64,000 bases of DNA, taken from Microbulbifer sediminum. GTDB lineage: Bacteria; Pseudomonadota; Gammaproteobacteria; Pseudomonadales; Cellvibrionaceae. Position numbers and translations under genes: made by a program. The first letter of the stretch is position 1, and every line of letters starts with the position of its first letter. This document shows, piece by piece, positions 38,881-49,403 of the stretch. Where the stretch lies: the NCBI RefSeq assembly GCF_021729035.1, contig NZ_JAJSAP010000001.1:62001-126000 (forward strand), read 5' to 3'. Under the pieces are notes generated by a model. The model did not search any database and had not been told where the DNA came from. It saw only the letters and a list, made by a program, of their open reading frames with translations.

Positions 38881-39993
38881 TCAGGACCTGGCGATAATAT
38901 CCGCATCGCGCGCTTCCTTGGCCGCTGCTTTCTCGCGGATCAGGCGCTCCAGGTCGTCCACCAGGCTGTGATTCTTGAACTTGCGATCGGGCTGCCCATC
39001 CACGTAAATGGCATGGCTCGGCGTGCCGCCGGTGAGGCCGATATCGGCTTCCTTGGCTTCTCCGGGCCCGTTGACGATACAGCCGATCACCGCAACGTCG
39101 AGCGGCGTGGTGACGTCTTCGAGGCGCGTCTCCAGCTCGTTCATGGTCTTCACTACGTCGAAATTCTGGCGCGAGCAGCTCGGACAGGCGATAAAGTTGA
39201 TCCCCTTGGAGCGCAGGCGCAGGCTCTTGAGCAGGTCCCAGCCGACCTTCACCTCTTCTACCGGATCCGCCGCCAGGGACACCCGCAGTGTATCGCCGAT
39301 GCCATCCAACAACAGCGCCCCCAGGCCGATGGCCGATTTTACCGTACCGGATCGCAGGCCACCGGCCTCGGTAATCCCCAGGTGCAGGGGCTGCTCAATC
39401 TGCTGGGCCAGCTTGCGGTAGGCTGCCGTGGCCATAAAAATATCTGATGCCTTGACGCTGACCTTGAAGTCCTGGAAGTCGAGGCTGTCAAGGATGTCCA
39501 CATGGCGCAGGGCGGATTCCACCAGCGCGTCCGGGGTGGGTTCGCCATATTTTTTCTGCAGATCCTTTTCCAGCGACCCGGCATTGACGCCAATCCGAAT
39601 CGGGATACCAAGGTCTCGTGCCTTGTCCACCACCGCCCGAATGCGCTTTTCCCGGCCAATGTTACCCGGGTTGATACGCAGGCAATCCACGCCCAGGTCA
39701 GCGACCCGCAGGGCAATGCGGTAGTCGAAGTGGATATCCGCCACTAGCGGTACCCCGGCCTGCTTCTTGATCTCGCCGAAAGCTTCAGCGGCATCCATGC
39801 TGGGCACGGACACACGGACAATATCGGCACCGGCCTGTTCGAGCCGCCGGATCTGTTCGACCGTGGCATCGACGTCGCAGGTATCTGTATTGGTCATGCT
39901 CTGTACGGAAATCGGCGCTCCGCCACCGACGGGCACATTGCCGACCATGATCTGGCGCGAGACGCGGCGGACAATAGGTGACTCGAATTGCAT
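38881..39993 (-). CDS. ispG: 4-hydroxy-3-methylbut-2-en-1-yl diphosphate synthase
   Basis: Iron-sulfur enzyme of the MEP isoprenoid pathway that converts MEcPP to HMBPP. The 370-residue product has the TIM-barrel start [16 protein letters not shown] and the [4Fe-4S] ligands in [11 protein letters not shown] with a third cysteine in [15 protein letters not shown]. It lies between rodZ and hisS as in related bacteria. A 184-base hairpin-rich gap precedes it. Confidence 0.97.
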   Translation of the reverse strand: MQFESPIVRRVSRQIMVGNVPVGGGAPISVQSMTNTDTCDVDATVEQIRRLEQAGADIVRVSVPSMDAAEAFGEIKKQAGVPLVADIHFDYRIALRVADLGVDCLRINPGNIGREKRIRAVVDKARDLGIPIRIGVNAGSLEKDLQKKYGEPTPDALVESALRHVDILDSLDFQDFKVSVKASDIFMATAAYRKLAQQIEQPLHLGITEAGGLRSGTVKSAIGLGALLLDGIGDTLRVSLAADPVEEVKVGWDLLKSLRLRSKGINFIACPSCSRQNFDVVKTMNELETRLEDVTTPLDVAVIGCIVNGPGEAKEADIGLTGGTPSHAIYVDGQPDRKFKNHSLVDDLERLIREKAAAKEARDADIIARS

Positions 39994-40052
39994 AGGGCTG
40001 ACCTGGCAGTTTCGCAGAGTGAAAATCAGAGGGGGGAATTATAGGGCCTGTT

Positions 40053-40166
40053 CACCGTAAATTCGATGGCAGTGACTGGAGCAGTCACGGTGGGCTACGA
40101 AGCCCTCGGGCTCAGCCCGGACAGGCCCCTGCATGGCGCAATCCTGCCAGGATTGCGCCATGCAGG
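40053..40166. other. Run of hairpins with a 39-nt perfect palindrome between rodZ and ispG
   Basis: Four inverted repeats stand in a row: GTGACTG/CAGTCAC (40072-40088), GGGCT/AGCCC (40092-40105), CGGGCT/AGCCCG (40107-40119) and a large palindrome with perfect 19-base arms (40128-40146 and 40148-40166) around a single base. An alternative pairing CACCGT/ACGGTG spans 40053-40092. No T-tract follows on the - strand. The function is unknown: it could be mRNA processing or stability, or a mobile palindromic repeat. Confidence 0.7.
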
Positions 40167-40177
40167 CAGGATAGGAA

Positions 40178-41335
40178 CTAGTCGCCGACTGTGATCCGGC
40201 GGGTACGGCGGTTACCAAGGGGGTCACTGTTAACCAGTTCGCCCTCAAAGCGCACTTCGGTGGCCGCGGCGTTGCCCAACATCAGCCGAAACGGCGGCTC
40301 ACCGCGAAGATCCACTTCGGAACCGGCGGGCTGCAACTTGGCCACCAATACACTGCCCTTGCCATCTTTCACCTCAACCCAGGCTTCCTCGGCGAAGCTG
40401 AGCTGCAGGCGCGCCTGCTCTGCTGCAGCTTCGGCAGCCGCTGCCGCTGCGGCCTCGGTCGCGGAGGCTGGGGAGGTTTCATTCACGCTATCCCCGGCCG
40501 CTTCATCAGTGGCGGGTGACGCAGCTACCGCCACAGCCGGCTCAGGAGCGGCCTCCTCAGCGGGTGCGGTGGATTGGGGCTCCGGCGCCCGCCCCACAGC
40601 CGCAGCCGTCGGGGCATCGACTCCTGCCTGACCAGCACCGTCGGGTGCATCCGTATCCACGGTATCCGCACTGGCCGCCACTGCCACAGCAGAGGAACTG
40701 TCGGCGCCTGCACCGATATCGCCGGAAGACTCCTCAACCAGCTCGTCTTCGACCGCGACCTGGCCTGCAGCAGTAGCACCCCTCTCCTCAGCCGGTCCGG
40801 CGGGAGCCGCAAGGTCTTCCACGGATTCCGACTCAGCAGCGGTTTCAGCGGCAGAACCGGTCACCCCGGCTGAAACGACGGCCGGCGGTGTAAAATCGCG
40901 ACCGTTCATCCACCAGAACACACCGGCCACCGCGATAAGTGGCAACAGTGCCAGGCCCGGCAATTTGCTCCGGCCGCCTGGCTCGGCCACCGAGTCCCGC
41001 TGCACATGATCGAGGATCGCGCGGCTTTCTTCCTCTTCTCCGCAGTAACCGGAGTAGGCTTTCAGGATCGGGGCCTCATCGACATTGAGCTCTTTGGCGA
41101 TGTTACGGATGTAGCCCTTGATATACAGGGCTGCCGGCAGGCGATCGTAATCATCGTTCTCGAGGAGGGAAAGCTTGTCGCCGATAAAGCACATGCGCTC
41201 GGAGAGCTCGGCGCGTGTGAGCCCAGCGGCCTCGCGGGCGCGGCGAATCAGGGTACCCGGCGTATCCCCCGACACCTGCTGGGTGCCGCTGGATTCTTCG
41301 GTCTTTTGATCAGCTTCGAACTGGTTAACCGTCAT
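40178..41335 (-). CDS. rodZ: Cytoskeletal bridging protein RodZ
   Basis: Bitopic membrane protein that links MreB filaments to the cell-wall elongation machinery. The 385-residue product has an N-terminal helix-turn-helix domain (LIRRAREAAGLTRAELSERM), one membrane segment near residues 125-145 (GLALLPLIAVAGVFWWM), a long Ala/Glu/Ser-rich periplasmic linker and a C-terminal DUF4115 beta domain (EEAWVEVKDGKGSVLV). Its first 11 bases overlap the 3' end of pilF. Confidence 0.93.
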   Translation of the reverse strand: MTVNQFEADQKTEESSGTQQVSGDTPGTLIRRAREAAGLTRAELSERMCFIGDKLSLLENDDYDRLPAALYIKGYIRNIAKELNVDEAPILKAYSGYCGEEEESRAILDHVQRDSVAEPGGRSKLPGLALLPLIAVAGVFWWMNGRDFTPPAVVSAGVTGSAAETAAESESVEDLAAPAGPAEERGATAAGQVAVEDELVEESSGDIGAGADSSSAVAVAASADTVDTDAPDGAGQAGVDAPTAAAVGRAPEPQSTAPAEEAAPEPAVAVAASPATDEAAGDSVNETSPASATEAAAAAAAEAAAEQARLQLSFAEEAWVEVKDGKGSVLVAKLQPAGSEVDLRGEPPFRLMLGNAAATEVRFEGELVNSDPLGNRRTRRITVGD

Positions 41336-42104
41336 TGGCCTTCATCTTCTGGTATTTGAGCGTTTCCGCCGAATAGGGATAGAGGTTTTTCAGGGCAAGG
41401 GCGTAACTGCGTTCCTTGTCTCGGTTGCCGAATATCTTCTCCAGGCGAATGCCCAACCACAGGGACTGGGGTATCTGCCGGTTTTCCGCACTGTAGCGAT
41501 CCAGGTAGTGCTTTGCCTCTGTATAGGCACCGGCGTCAAACTTGAGTTCCGCCAGCTCCAGTAACGCCTGGGGCAAGTCGTCATCCAGGGCCAGCGCACG
41601 GCGGTAGGCCTTCTCAGCCTCCTCGTCCCGGCCAAGCTCCCGCGCACAGCGCCCAAGGTTTGCCAGGGCATAGGAGCGACGTCGATAGGTAAGATCCTCG
41701 GAGGCGATGCGAAATTGCTCCAGGGCCTCCTGGTAACGTTCCTGCTGGTAGAGGAACACCCCGTAGTTGGTGTGCGCCATGGAGAAATCGTCACCGTAAC
41801 GCAATGCCTTGCGGAAGTGCTCCTCGGCCACCTCGAACTCCTGGTCGGCCTGGTAGAGCAGCGCCATACCGTGATGGGCGCGGGGATCACGGCGCCCGAG
41901 GTCCAGCGCCTTGTTGAAGTGATAGCGAGCCAGCTCCCGGTTTTCCCCGGTCTGCAGGTAGCGCAAGCCCAGCTGGACATGGGTCTTCAGAGCCTTGTCC
42001 AGGTTGACCTCGCCCTGATCAGGCATGCCAGTGGTTACACAGCCACTGAGCCAGACACTGAGGATCACCCCCGCCAGCGGCAGGGAAAAGAGTTTCGACA
42101 ACAC
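41325..42104 (-). CDS. pilF: Type IV pilus biogenesis lipoprotein PilF/PilW
   Basis: Outer-membrane pilotin for the PilQ secretin. The 259-residue product has a lipoprotein signal with lipobox LSGC and about six TPR units (for example LARYHFNKALDLGRRDPRAH, AEEHFRKALRYGDDFSMAHT). The start is GTG 42104 with AGGTGA 5 bases upstream. It stands between rlmN and rodZ, the standard position. Confidence 0.92.
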   Translation of the reverse strand: MLSKLFSLPLAGVILSVWLSGCVTTGMPDQGEVNLDKALKTHVQLGLRYLQTGENRELARYHFNKALDLGRRDPRAHHGMALLYQADQEFEVAEEHFRKALRYGDDFSMAHTNYGVFLYQQERYQEALEQFRIASEDLTYRRRSYALANLGRCARELGRDEEAEKAYRRALALDDDLPQALLELAELKFDAGAYTEAKHYLDRYSAENRQIPQSLWLGIRLEKIFGNRDKERSYALALKNLYPYSAETLKYQKMKANDG

Positions 42105-42179
42105 AACATCACCTGTAGTTTTTATAGTCTTTGCGCCGGGGACCGGCTGCTGCCCTTTACAGGGACCGGCCGTACCCCC

Positions 42180-43307
42180 TCAACCCACGATGCGCACCGG
42201 TTGTGCTGCATTCCGGTAGCGCTCGGCGCGCCGCGTGCGATCGTTGACCGTCCCGGCCAGCTGGCCGCAGGCCGCCGCGATATCGTCTCCACGGGTTGTG
42301 CGCACAGTTACGGTAAAGCCTTTGTCGAGCAAAATCTGCTGAAAGCGTCGCAAAGCGTTGTTGCTCACGCGCTGGTAGTCCGAAAGCTCAAACGGGTTAA
42401 AGGGTATCAGATTTATCTTGACCGGCACATCGCGCAGAAGCTCCGCCAGCTGCTGGGCATGCTCGGGGCGGTCATTCACCTCCCGCATCAGCGTGTACTC
42501 GATGGTCATCTTCCGGTGGGTGTCCGGCATGCGTTCGATATAGCGCTTGGCGCTGTCCAACAGCATGGCGATCGGGTACTTCCTGTTGATCGGCACCAGT
42601 TCGTTGCGCAGCTCATCATTGGGCGCATGCAGGGAGATCGCCAGGCTCACGTCAGTCACGTCTGCCAGCTTATCCAGGGCGGGCACTACACCCGAGGTGC
42701 TCAGGGTGACGCGACGCTTGGAGATACCGTAGGCATTGTCCTCCATCATCAGGTTCATCGCATCCACCACATTGTCAAAGTTGAGCAGGGGTTCCCCCAT
42801 GCCCATCATGACGACATTGGTCACCTTACGGGGCCCCCTGGGCTGCAGCTGGCCGAAAGATTTACAGGCAATCCAGACCTGGGCGATGATCTCCGCCGCA
42901 CTCAGGTCCCGGTTGAAGCCCTGCTTGCCCGTGGCACAGAAGCTGCAGTCAAGGGAACAACCCACCTGGCTGGAAACACACAGGGTGCCGCGCTCACCGT
43001 CGGGAATGTAAACGGTCTCTATGGCACTGCCGCCGTCTACCTTGATCAGCCACTTGCGGGTACCGTCCGCAGAGTCCCACTGGCCCAGCACTTCTGGTGC
43101 GCGAATCTCCGCCACCTCGGCCAGCTTCTCGCGCAGGGCCTTGCTGACATTGGTCATCAGGGAAAAGTCGTCCACACCGCTCTGGTGAATCCACTTCAGC
43201 ACCTGCACCGCACGGAAGCGCTTCTCGCCCAGCGACTCAAAGAACGCGGTCAGCTTATCGACCGAGAGGCCGAGCAGATTCACTTTTTCGGTTTGTGCCT
43301 GGGTCAT
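42180..43307 (-). CDS. rlmN: Dual-specificity 23S rRNA/tRNA adenine-C2 methyltransferase
   Basis: Radical-SAM enzyme that methylates A2503 of 23S rRNA and A37 of some tRNAs. The radical-SAM cluster motif [14 protein letters not shown] is intact. [21 protein letters not shown] and the C-terminal cysteine in [16 protein letters not shown] (methyl carrier and resolving cysteines) are in place. 375 residues; AGGTGA precedes the ATG. Confidence 0.97.
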   Translation of the reverse strand: MTQAQTEKVNLLGLSVDKLTAFFESLGEKRFRAVQVLKWIHQSGVDDFSLMTNVSKALREKLAEVAEIRAPEVLGQWDSADGTRKWLIKVDGGSAIETVYIPDGERGTLCVSSQVGCSLDCSFCATGKQGFNRDLSAAEIIAQVWIACKSFGQLQPRGPRKVTNVVMMGMGEPLLNFDNVVDAMNLMMEDNAYGISKRRVTLSTSGVVPALDKLADVTDVSLAISLHAPNDELRNELVPINRKYPIAMLLDSAKRYIERMPDTHRKMTIEYTLMREVNDRPEHAQQLAELLRDVPVKINLIPFNPFELSDYQRVSNNALRRFQQILLDKGFTVTVRTTRGDDIAAACGQLAGTVNDRTRRAERYRNAAQPVRIVG

Positions 43308-43330
43308 GGATTCACCTCGGGGAGTGGATT

Positions 43331-43354
43331 GCGCCGGCCTGGGCAGGCCGGCGC
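43331..43354. other. Perfect intergenic palindrome between ndk and rlmN
   Basis: Eleven-base arms GCGCCGGCCTG (43331-43341) and CAGGCCGGCGC (43344-43354) flank 2 bases, 10 bases after the ndk stop. There is no T-tract, so it is probably a stability or processing hairpin rather than an intrinsic terminator. Confidence 0.55.
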
Positions 43355-43364
43355 GAGTGCGGCC

Positions 43365-43793
43365 TTATGCGCGCGGGCAGATTTCTTCGTCGGCGAAGAA
43401 ATAGCTGACCTCGCGGGCGGCCGACTCGGTGGAGTCGGAACCGTGTACGGCGTTGGCGTCAATGCTGTTGGCAAAATCGGCACGGATGGTGCCAGCCTCG
43501 GCTTCCTGCGGGTTGGTGGCACCCATCAGGTCGCGGTTGGCCATAACGGCATTTTCACCCTCAAGTACCTGCACCACGACGGGGCCTGAAGTCATGAAGT
43601 CCACCAGGTCCTTGAAGAACGGGCGCTCCTTGTGCTCGGCGTAGAAGCCCTCGGCCTTTTCACGGCTCAGGTGCAGCATTTTCATGGCGACGATACGCAG
43701 ACCGGCCTTTTCGAAACGACTTTCGATTTCACCGATAACATTCTTTGCTACCGCGTCCGGCTTGATGATGGAAAGAGTGCGCTCCAGGGCCAT
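43365..43793 (-). CDS. ndk: Nucleoside diphosphate kinase
   Basis: Balances nucleoside triphosphate pools by gamma-phosphate transfer through a phosphohistidine. The 142-residue product begins [17 protein letters not shown] and has the active-site histidine in [15 protein letters not shown] 43793 follows GGAG with ideal spacing; the TTG four codons upstream is part of that site. It is preceded by the terminator of the isc operon. Confidence 0.97.
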   Translation of the reverse strand: MALERTLSIIKPDAVAKNVIGEIESRFEKAGLRIVAMKMLHLSREKAEGFYAEHKERPFFKDLVDFMTSGPVVVQVLEGENAVMANRDLMGATNPQEAEAGTIRADFANSIDANAVHGSDSTESAAREVSYFFADEEICPRA

Positions 43794-43823
43794 GTTTTTC
43801 TCCAATTGACAGTTTTTAAAAGC

Positions 43824-43848
43824 AAAAAGAGCAACCGCGGTCGCTCTT
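43824..43848 (-). terminator. Intrinsic terminator of the isc operon
   Basis: Read on the - strand: AAGAGCGACC/GGTTGCTCTT stem (one G-T pair, 2-nt GC centre) followed by TTTTTGCTTTT. It lies about 165 bases after the iscX stop and 31 bases before ndk. Confidence 0.8.
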
Positions 43849-44013
43849 CCTTGAATTCCTTGCAGTCACGACCGGGTAACACACCCGGCCGCCGGCGCCG
43901 CGACTCATTGGTCCGGCAAAGCCGGCCACCTGATCGCGGCGGGCGGATTATACGCACAACTGCATGAAGTTTGTACTATTTCCGCGGCCCCTTGGTGGTC
44001 GCTGACAGACGGG

Positions 44014-44208
44014 TCAGTCGGCCTCTTCAATCCAGGCCGCCTGGATGGCCTCCAGGATCTTCTCACCACAACGGGCCGGGTCATCGTCAAATCCCGGCAG
44101 CTCAATCACCCAATTGCGCAAGTCGACAAAGTTCACCCGCAGGGGGTCCACCTCCGGGTGTGCCTCGACCAGCTCAATGGCGATGTCGTTGATATCCGTC
44201 CACCTCAT
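44014..44208 (-). CDS. iscX: Fe-S assembly protein IscX
   Basis: Small acidic protein that binds IscS and iron and modulates cluster assembly. The 64-residue product MRWTDINDIAIELVEAHPEV... with the C-terminal ILEAIQAAWIEE is typical in length and sequence. It is the last gene of the isc operon. Confidence 0.95.
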   Translation of the reverse strand: MRWTDINDIAIELVEAHPEVDPLRVNFVDLRNWVIELPGFDDDPARCGEKILEAIQAAWIEEAD

Positions 44209-44250
44209 GCGTGCGCCTCCGCTGCTGCGTCAAAGTCGCTGACTTTCTGG

Positions 44251-44589
44251 TCAGTGCTTTTCCGATACCTGGTTAATCGTGTATTTGGGAATTTCGACCA
44301 CCAGGTCCTCATCGTCGACGATGGCCTGGCAGGACAGTCGTGACTCCGGCTCCAGGCCCCAGGCCTTGTCCAGAAGGTCTTCCTCAAGTTCATCCGGCTC
44401 CCCCAGGGAGTCAAAGCCCTCACGCACAATGACATGGCAGGTGGTACAGGCGCAGGATTTCTCGCAGGCATGCTCGATTTCCACGCCGTTGGCCAGCGCC
44501 GCATCGCAGACACTGACACCACTCTCCACTTCCACAACCTTGCCTTCCGGGCAGATCTCCTCGTGGGGCAAAAATACGATTTTCGGCAT
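44251..44589 (-). CDS. fdx: ISC-system [2Fe-2S] ferredoxin
   Basis: Supplies electrons for cluster assembly on IscU. The 112-residue adrenodoxin-type ferredoxin has cluster ligands in HACEKSCACTTCHV and the fourth cysteine in RLSCQAI. Position between hscA and iscX is canonical. Confidence 0.96.
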   Translation of the reverse strand: MPKIVFLPHEEICPEGKVVEVESGVSVCDAALANGVEIEHACEKSCACTTCHVIVREGFDSLGEPDELEEDLLDKAWGLEPESRLSCQAIVDDEDLVVEIPKYTINQVSEKH

Positions 44590-44674
44590 AGTTCGCTAAC
44601 TCGCTATGGTCTCAATTCCGGACGATAACGCCCGGCCAGCCTGGCACGGTTACCCGCCACCCGGCGAAAAAATG

Positions 44675-46552
44675 TTATTGGTCGAACTCATCCAGCGTGT
44701 GACCCTGCATGGCGCGCTTGATGGACGCATCCATTCGCCGTGCCGCAAAAGGCCCGGAGACATCATTCAGGGTTTCGATCCGCCGGCGGATCTCATCGGC
44801 ATCACCGCCATTATGGGCCAGTCGCAGCGCCTCCATGGCCTTCTCGAGCTCATTCAGCTCGCCCTCATCCAGAAGCTCGGCACCATTTTCCTGCAACGCC
44901 ACAAGCAACGCCTCGAGCGTACGCTCTGCCTCTACCCGGGCCTCCCGGACCGCGCGGGCCGCGACATCCTCTTCCGCGTGCGTGTAGGAATCCTGCAACA
45001 TCCGCGTGATATCGGCATCCTCAAGCCCGTAGGACGGCTTGACGGTGATATCGGCGCTCACACCGCTGCTTTTCTCCATCGCGGTAACTGACAGCAGCCC
45101 GTCGGCGTCCACTTGGAAAGTGACCCGGATGTGGGCCGCGCCCGCGGTCATCGGTGGGATGCCACGTAGCTCGAAGCGAGCCAGGGAACGGCAGTCCTGC
45201 ACCAGCTCCCGCTCACCCTGCACCACATGGATGGCCATGGCTGTCTGCCCATCCTTGAAGGTGGTGAATTCCTGCGCCTTGGCCACGGGGATGGTGGTAT
45301 TGCGGGCAATGAGCTTTTCCGTCAGGCCGCCCATGGTCTCGATGCCCAGCGACAGCGGAATCACATCCAACAAGAGCAGGTCATCGCTGGACTTGTTGCC
45401 CACCAGCACATCGGCCTGCAGCGCTGCACCGATTGCCACCACCTGGTCCGGATCGATGTCGGCATGGGGCGCGCGGCCGAAAAATGACTCAACCCGCTCC
45501 CGCACTCGCAGGGTGCGGGTGGAACCACCCACCAGCACCACTTCCTTTACCTCTTCCGCGGCCACACCTGCGTCGCGCAGGGCGCGCTTGCAGGCGCGCA
45601 ACGTCTTATCGATCATCGGGTCGAGCAGCGCTGCCATGCCCTCGCGGTCGAGAACCCCGTGCCAGTCACCGTACTCGACTGCCACCGATTCCCTTTCTGC
45701 CAGCGCCTCCTTGGCGACACAGGCACGATCGAGCAGCGCGCGCTGGGCAATCACGTCGTGATCCGTGCCCAACCCTGCCTGGTCCGCGATCCAACCGGCG
45801 ATGGCACGGTCGAAGTCGTCGCCACCCAGGGCGGAATCGCCGCCAGTGGAAAGTACCTCGAATACGCCACGGGACAGGCGCAGGATGGAAATGTCAAAGG
45901 TGCCGCCACCCAGGTCATAAACCGCAATGACACCTTCCTCACCCTGGTCGAGGCCATAGGCCACGGCCGCGGCTGTGGGTTCATTCAGGAGCCGCAGCAC
46001 ATGCAAGCCCGCCAGTTGCGCGGCGTCCTTGGTGGCCTGCCGTTGTGCATCATCAAAGTAGGCAGGTACGGTAATCACGGCACCGTCGAGCTCTCCACCC
46101 AGGGCCGCTCTGCCCCGCTCCGCCAGCACTTTAAGGATCTCAGCCGACACCTGGACCGGATTCACCGGGCCCGAATCAGTCTCGATCGCCACCATACCGC
46201 CCTTGGTCGCCTCATCTGCGGACTGCACGAAACGGTACGGCAACTGCTCGCCGAAGCTCTTAACATCGCCGATTCCCCGCCCCATGAAACGCTTGATCGA
46301 CAGCATTGTGTTGTAAGGGTCAGCCCCCGCGCGCTCCCGTGCGGCAGCACCAACGGTCACCGCCCCATCCGCGCTGTAATGGACCGCAGACGGCAGGATG
46401 ACACTGTCGCCCTCCGCCTCGATCGCTTCGGCACTGCCGCTACGCACTGTCGCAACCAGTGAATTGGTCGTACCCAGGTCGATACCCACGGCGCGCTTGC
46501 GCTGGTGGGGCTCGGGAGTCTGTCCGGGCTCGGATATCTGCAGTAATGCCAT
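44675..46552 (-). CDS. hscA: Fe-S cluster chaperone HscA (Hsp70 family)
   Basis: ATPase chaperone that releases clusters from IscU. The 625-residue product has the Hsp70 phosphate-binding motifs [29 protein letters not shown] and [14 protein letters not shown], with a peptide-binding domain and helical lid after them. A 122-base gap without apparent signals separates it from hscB. Confidence 0.97.
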   Translation of the reverse strand: MALLQISEPGQTPEPHQRKRAVGIDLGTTNSLVATVRSGSAEAIEAEGDSVILPSAVHYSADGAVTVGAAARERAGADPYNTMLSIKRFMGRGIGDVKSFGEQLPYRFVQSADEATKGGMVAIETDSGPVNPVQVSAEILKVLAERGRAALGGELDGAVITVPAYFDDAQRQATKDAAQLAGLHVLRLLNEPTAAAVAYGLDQGEEGVIAVYDLGGGTFDISILRLSRGVFEVLSTGGDSALGGDDFDRAIAGWIADQAGLGTDHDVIAQRALLDRACVAKEALAERESVAVEYGDWHGVLDREGMAALLDPMIDKTLRACKRALRDAGVAAEEVKEVVLVGGSTRTLRVRERVESFFGRAPHADIDPDQVVAIGAALQADVLVGNKSSDDLLLLDVIPLSLGIETMGGLTEKLIARNTTIPVAKAQEFTTFKDGQTAMAIHVVQGERELVQDCRSLARFELRGIPPMTAGAAHIRVTFQVDADGLLSVTAMEKSSGVSADITVKPSYGLEDADITRMLQDSYTHAEEDVAARAVREARVEAERTLEALLVALQENGAELLDEGELNELEKAMEALRLAHNGGDADEIRRRIETLNDVSGPFAARRMDASIKRAMQGHTLDEFDQ

Positions 46553-46685
46553 CTGCTAACTCATTCTCGCTTTCGGTGACTTCATTCGTGCATGCCCTGT
46601 ATCAAGCCGGGCGGTCAACAGGCGCTTCCCGCACCCCGCCGGGCGCAGCCGTGCACTTGTCGTCGATCTTGTGGGATCCGCAGGA

Positions 46686-47216
46686 TCAATAATCCCCCAG
46701 CAGATCCTCTTCCAGCTCTTCCACCTGGTGCTGCAATTTCCGCAGGAACTGCAATTTGAGCAGGGAGTCTTTGGCCCGTTCCAGCTCCCCACCAGCAAAC
46801 AGTTGCGCGAATTTCTCCTGCTCGGCGGAAAAGAGTCCGGAAGTCTCAGCCTCCAGCGCCTCCAGCGCGGCACCGGGGTCCGACTCACTGCGCACCTCCT
46901 CGAGCCGCTCCCGCAGCATCATCTGCTGCATCAGGAACTCGGCATCTGCAGTGGTCTGCTCGGGACTGATTTCGACGCCGGCCAGCTCCAGCAGGTAACC
47001 GGCCCGCGCGACTGGCTCACGCAGCGTGTTATACGCTTCGTTGATCCGGGCGGCATACTGCAGGGCCAGCCGCTGCTCGCGGTCGGACCGCGCAGCATAC
47101 TTGTCCGGGTGAAACTCCCGCTGCAGTTCGCGATAACGCCCCGCCAGGGCCTCGCGATCCACACTGAAGCCCGGTTTCAGGCCAAAAATCTCGAAATAAT
47201 TACGCTGCTCACTCAT
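46686..47216 (-). CDS. hscB: Fe-S cluster co-chaperone HscB
   Basis: J-domain protein that recruits IscU to HscA. The 176-residue product has the HPD motif in REFHPDKYAARSD within an N-terminal J domain (about residues 1-75) and a C-terminal three-helix IscU-binding domain. Confidence 0.95.
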   Translation of the reverse strand: MSEQRNYFEIFGLKPGFSVDREALAGRYRELQREFHPDKYAARSDREQRLALQYAARINEAYNTLREPVARAGYLLELAGVEISPEQTTADAEFLMQQMMLRERLEEVRSESDPGAALEALEAETSGLFSAEQEKFAQLFAGGELERAKDSLLKLQFLRKLQHQVEELEEDLLGDY

Positions 47217-47328
47217 CGAATTCCCGGTCCCCGCTGTGACGGCCCGGATGGCTCACGCATCACCCGGCCCTATAAAAAAGGCCGGCGTGCAGTGACGCAC
47301 CCGGCCCATCAACCCGGCAACGCCAGGC

Positions 47329-47652
47329 TCACACGTGAAAACTCTCGCCGCAGCCGCACTCGTTCTTCACATTGGGGTTTGAGAAGGCAAAGCCCTCGTT
47401 CAATCCTTCCTTGACGAAGTCGAGTTCGGTACCGTCCAGATACACGAGGCTTTTGGGATCCACGATCAGCTTCACCCCCTCGTGATCAAACACTTCATCC
47501 TCGGCATTGGCCTCATCCACGAACTCGAGTACGTACTGCATCCCGGAGCAGCCAGCGGTCCTGACACCCACGCGGATGCCAATGCCCTTGCCGCGGTTGG
47601 CGAGCTGGCGCTCGATATGCGCCCGCGCCGCCTCTGTCATGGTAATTGCCAT
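47329..47652 (-). CDS. iscA: Iron-sulfur cluster assembly protein IscA
   Basis: A-type carrier for iron or [4Fe-4S] clusters. The 107-residue product has the three conserved cysteines: one in [14 protein letters not shown] and two in [10 protein letters not shown]. It lies 21 bases downstream of iscU. Confidence 0.96.
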   Translation of the reverse strand: MAITMTEAARAHIERQLANRGKGIGIRVGVRTAGCSGMQYVLEFVDEANAEDEVFDHEGVKLIVDPKSLVYLDGTELDFVKEGLNEGFAFSNPNVKNECGCGESFHV

Positions 47653-47673
47653 ATAGTAAAGTCGCCTTACTGC

Positions 47674-48081
47674 TTAGCTGGCCGCGCTCTCGTTCACCTT
47701 GCTAGTGCGCTTCTCACGAATATCGCGCACTGCGGCCTTGATTGCATCCTCGGCCAGTACGGAACAGTGAATTTTCACCGGCGGCAACGCCAGCTCTTCA
47801 GCAATAGCAGTATTTTTGATCTGCTCCGCTTCATCGATGCTCTTGCCCTTCACCCACTCAGTCAGCAGTGAGCTGGAGGCGATGGCTGAACCGCAGCCGT
47901 AGGTCTTGAACTTGGCATCCTCGATAATGCCCTGATCATTCACCTGGATCTGCAGGCGCATCACGTCGCCACAGGCAGGGGCGCCGACCATACCGGTCCC
48001 CACGTTGTCGGATTTGTCGTCCATACGGCCGACATTGCGCGGGTGCTCGTAGTGATCGATAACTTTGTCGCTATAGGCCAT
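47674..48081 (-). CDS. iscU: Fe-S cluster assembly scaffold IscU
   Basis: Scaffold on which clusters are built. The 135-residue product has the ligand cysteines in GAPACGDVMRL, FKTYGCGSAIASSS and PVKIHCSVLAED, and the HscA recognition motif LPPVK. The C-terminus is a few residues longer than in E. coli. Confidence 0.97.
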   Translation of the reverse strand: MAYSDKVIDHYEHPRNVGRMDDKSDNVGTGMVGAPACGDVMRLQIQVNDQGIIEDAKFKTYGCGSAIASSSLLTEWVKGKSIDEAEQIKNTAIAEELALPPVKIHCSVLAEDAIKAAVRDIREKRTSKVNESAAS

Positions 48082-48109
48082 GGCTATTCTCCTGAATCAT
48101 TCACGTGCG

Positions 48110-49324
48110 TTAATGGGCGGCCCATTCAATGGAATTGAGGTCGATACCGTCTTTGTACATATCCCACAGTGGTGACAGCTCACGCAGCTTCTCCACCGCC
48201 TTGCGAACCTCGGCGGCCGCATTGTCCACGTCCTGCTCGCTGGTAAAGCGACCAAAGCTGAAGCGCAGGGAACTGTGGGCCAGCTCGTCATTCACACCCA
48301 GCGCACGCAGTACATAACTCGGCTCGAGGCTCGCTGAGGTACAGGCCGAACCGGAGGAGATCGCCAAGTCCTTCAGGGACATAATCAGGCTCTCACCCTC
48401 TACAAAGGCGAAACTGACATTCAGGTTGCCGGGTACGCGCTTCTCAAAGGAGCCGTTGACATGGACTTCCTCCATATCCTTGATCGCATCCCAGAAGCGG
48501 TTGCGCAGCATCACCAGGCGCTCGTTCTCAGCCGCCATCTCTTCTTTGGCAATCCGAAACGCCTCCCCCATACCCACAATCTGGTGGGTGGGCAGGGTAC
48601 CCGAACGCATACCGCGTTCATGGCCACCACCGTGGATCTGCGCCTCGATCCGCACCCGCGGCTTGCGGCGTACGTAGAGGGCACCAATACCCTTGGGGCC
48701 ATAAATCTTGTGGCCGGAGAAAGACATCAGGTCGACTTTCATCTCCGCCAGGTCGATCGGCAGCTTACCGGCGCTCTGCGCGGCATCCACGTGGAAAATC
48801 ACCTTCCGCGTCCGGCAGATCTCACCGATTGCGGCGATATCATTGATCACGCCGATCTCGTTGTTGACGTGCATCAGGCTCACCAGAATGGTGTCCTCCC
48901 GCAGCGCCTCCTCAACCTGCTCCGGGTAGACGATGCCGTCCGGATGCGGATTCAAATAGGTAACCTCAAACCCCTCGCGCTCCAGCTGTCGGCAGGCATC
49001 CAGCACAGCTTTATGCTCGATCTTGGAGGTAATAATGTGCTTGCCGCGCCCCTGGTAAAAGTGTGCCGCACCCTTGATGGCGAGGTTGTCAGACTCGGTG
49101 GCACCGCTGGTCCAGACAATTTCGCGCGGGTCCGCATTCACCAGGTCGGCAACATGGCGACGCGCTTCCTCCACAGCCTCTTCCGCTTTCCAGCCGAACA
49201 GGTGAGAGCGCGAGGCCGGGTTACCAAAGTTACCCTCCATCGTCAGCTGCTCCGCCATCTTGGCAGCGACCCTCGGGTCCACCGGGCAGGTAGCAGCGTA
49301 GTCCAGGTAAATGGGAAGCTTCAT
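48110..49324 (-). CDS. iscS: Cysteine desulfurase IscS
   Basis: PLP enzyme that supplies sulfur to IscU, tRNA thiolation and other acceptors. The 404-residue product equals E. coli IscS in length. The PLP lysine lies in [13 protein letters not shown] and the persulfide cysteine in [21 protein letters not shown] 49324 ([17 protein letters not shown]) follows GGAGAG; a TTG two codons upstream is less likely. Confidence 0.97.
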   Translation of the reverse strand: MKLPIYLDYAATCPVDPRVAAKMAEQLTMEGNFGNPASRSHLFGWKAEEAVEEARRHVADLVNADPREIVWTSGATESDNLAIKGAAHFYQGRGKHIITSKIEHKAVLDACRQLEREGFEVTYLNPHPDGIVYPEQVEEALREDTILVSLMHVNNEIGVINDIAAIGEICRTRKVIFHVDAAQSAGKLPIDLAEMKVDLMSFSGHKIYGPKGIGALYVRRKPRVRIEAQIHGGGHERGMRSGTLPTHQIVGMGEAFRIAKEEMAAENERLVMLRNRFWDAIKDMEEVHVNGSFEKRVPGNLNVSFAFVEGESLIMSLKDLAISSGSACTSASLEPSYVLRALGVNDELAHSSLRFSFGRFTSEQDVDNAAAEVRKAVEKLRELSPLWDMYKDGIDLNSIEWAAH

Positions 49325-49403
49325 ATTCAATTCTCTCCGCGCACTGGGTCTGTCGATTCGCGTGTGCTCTCGGGTTTACATCCGGGCGCCCGCCAGCCTG
49401 CTG

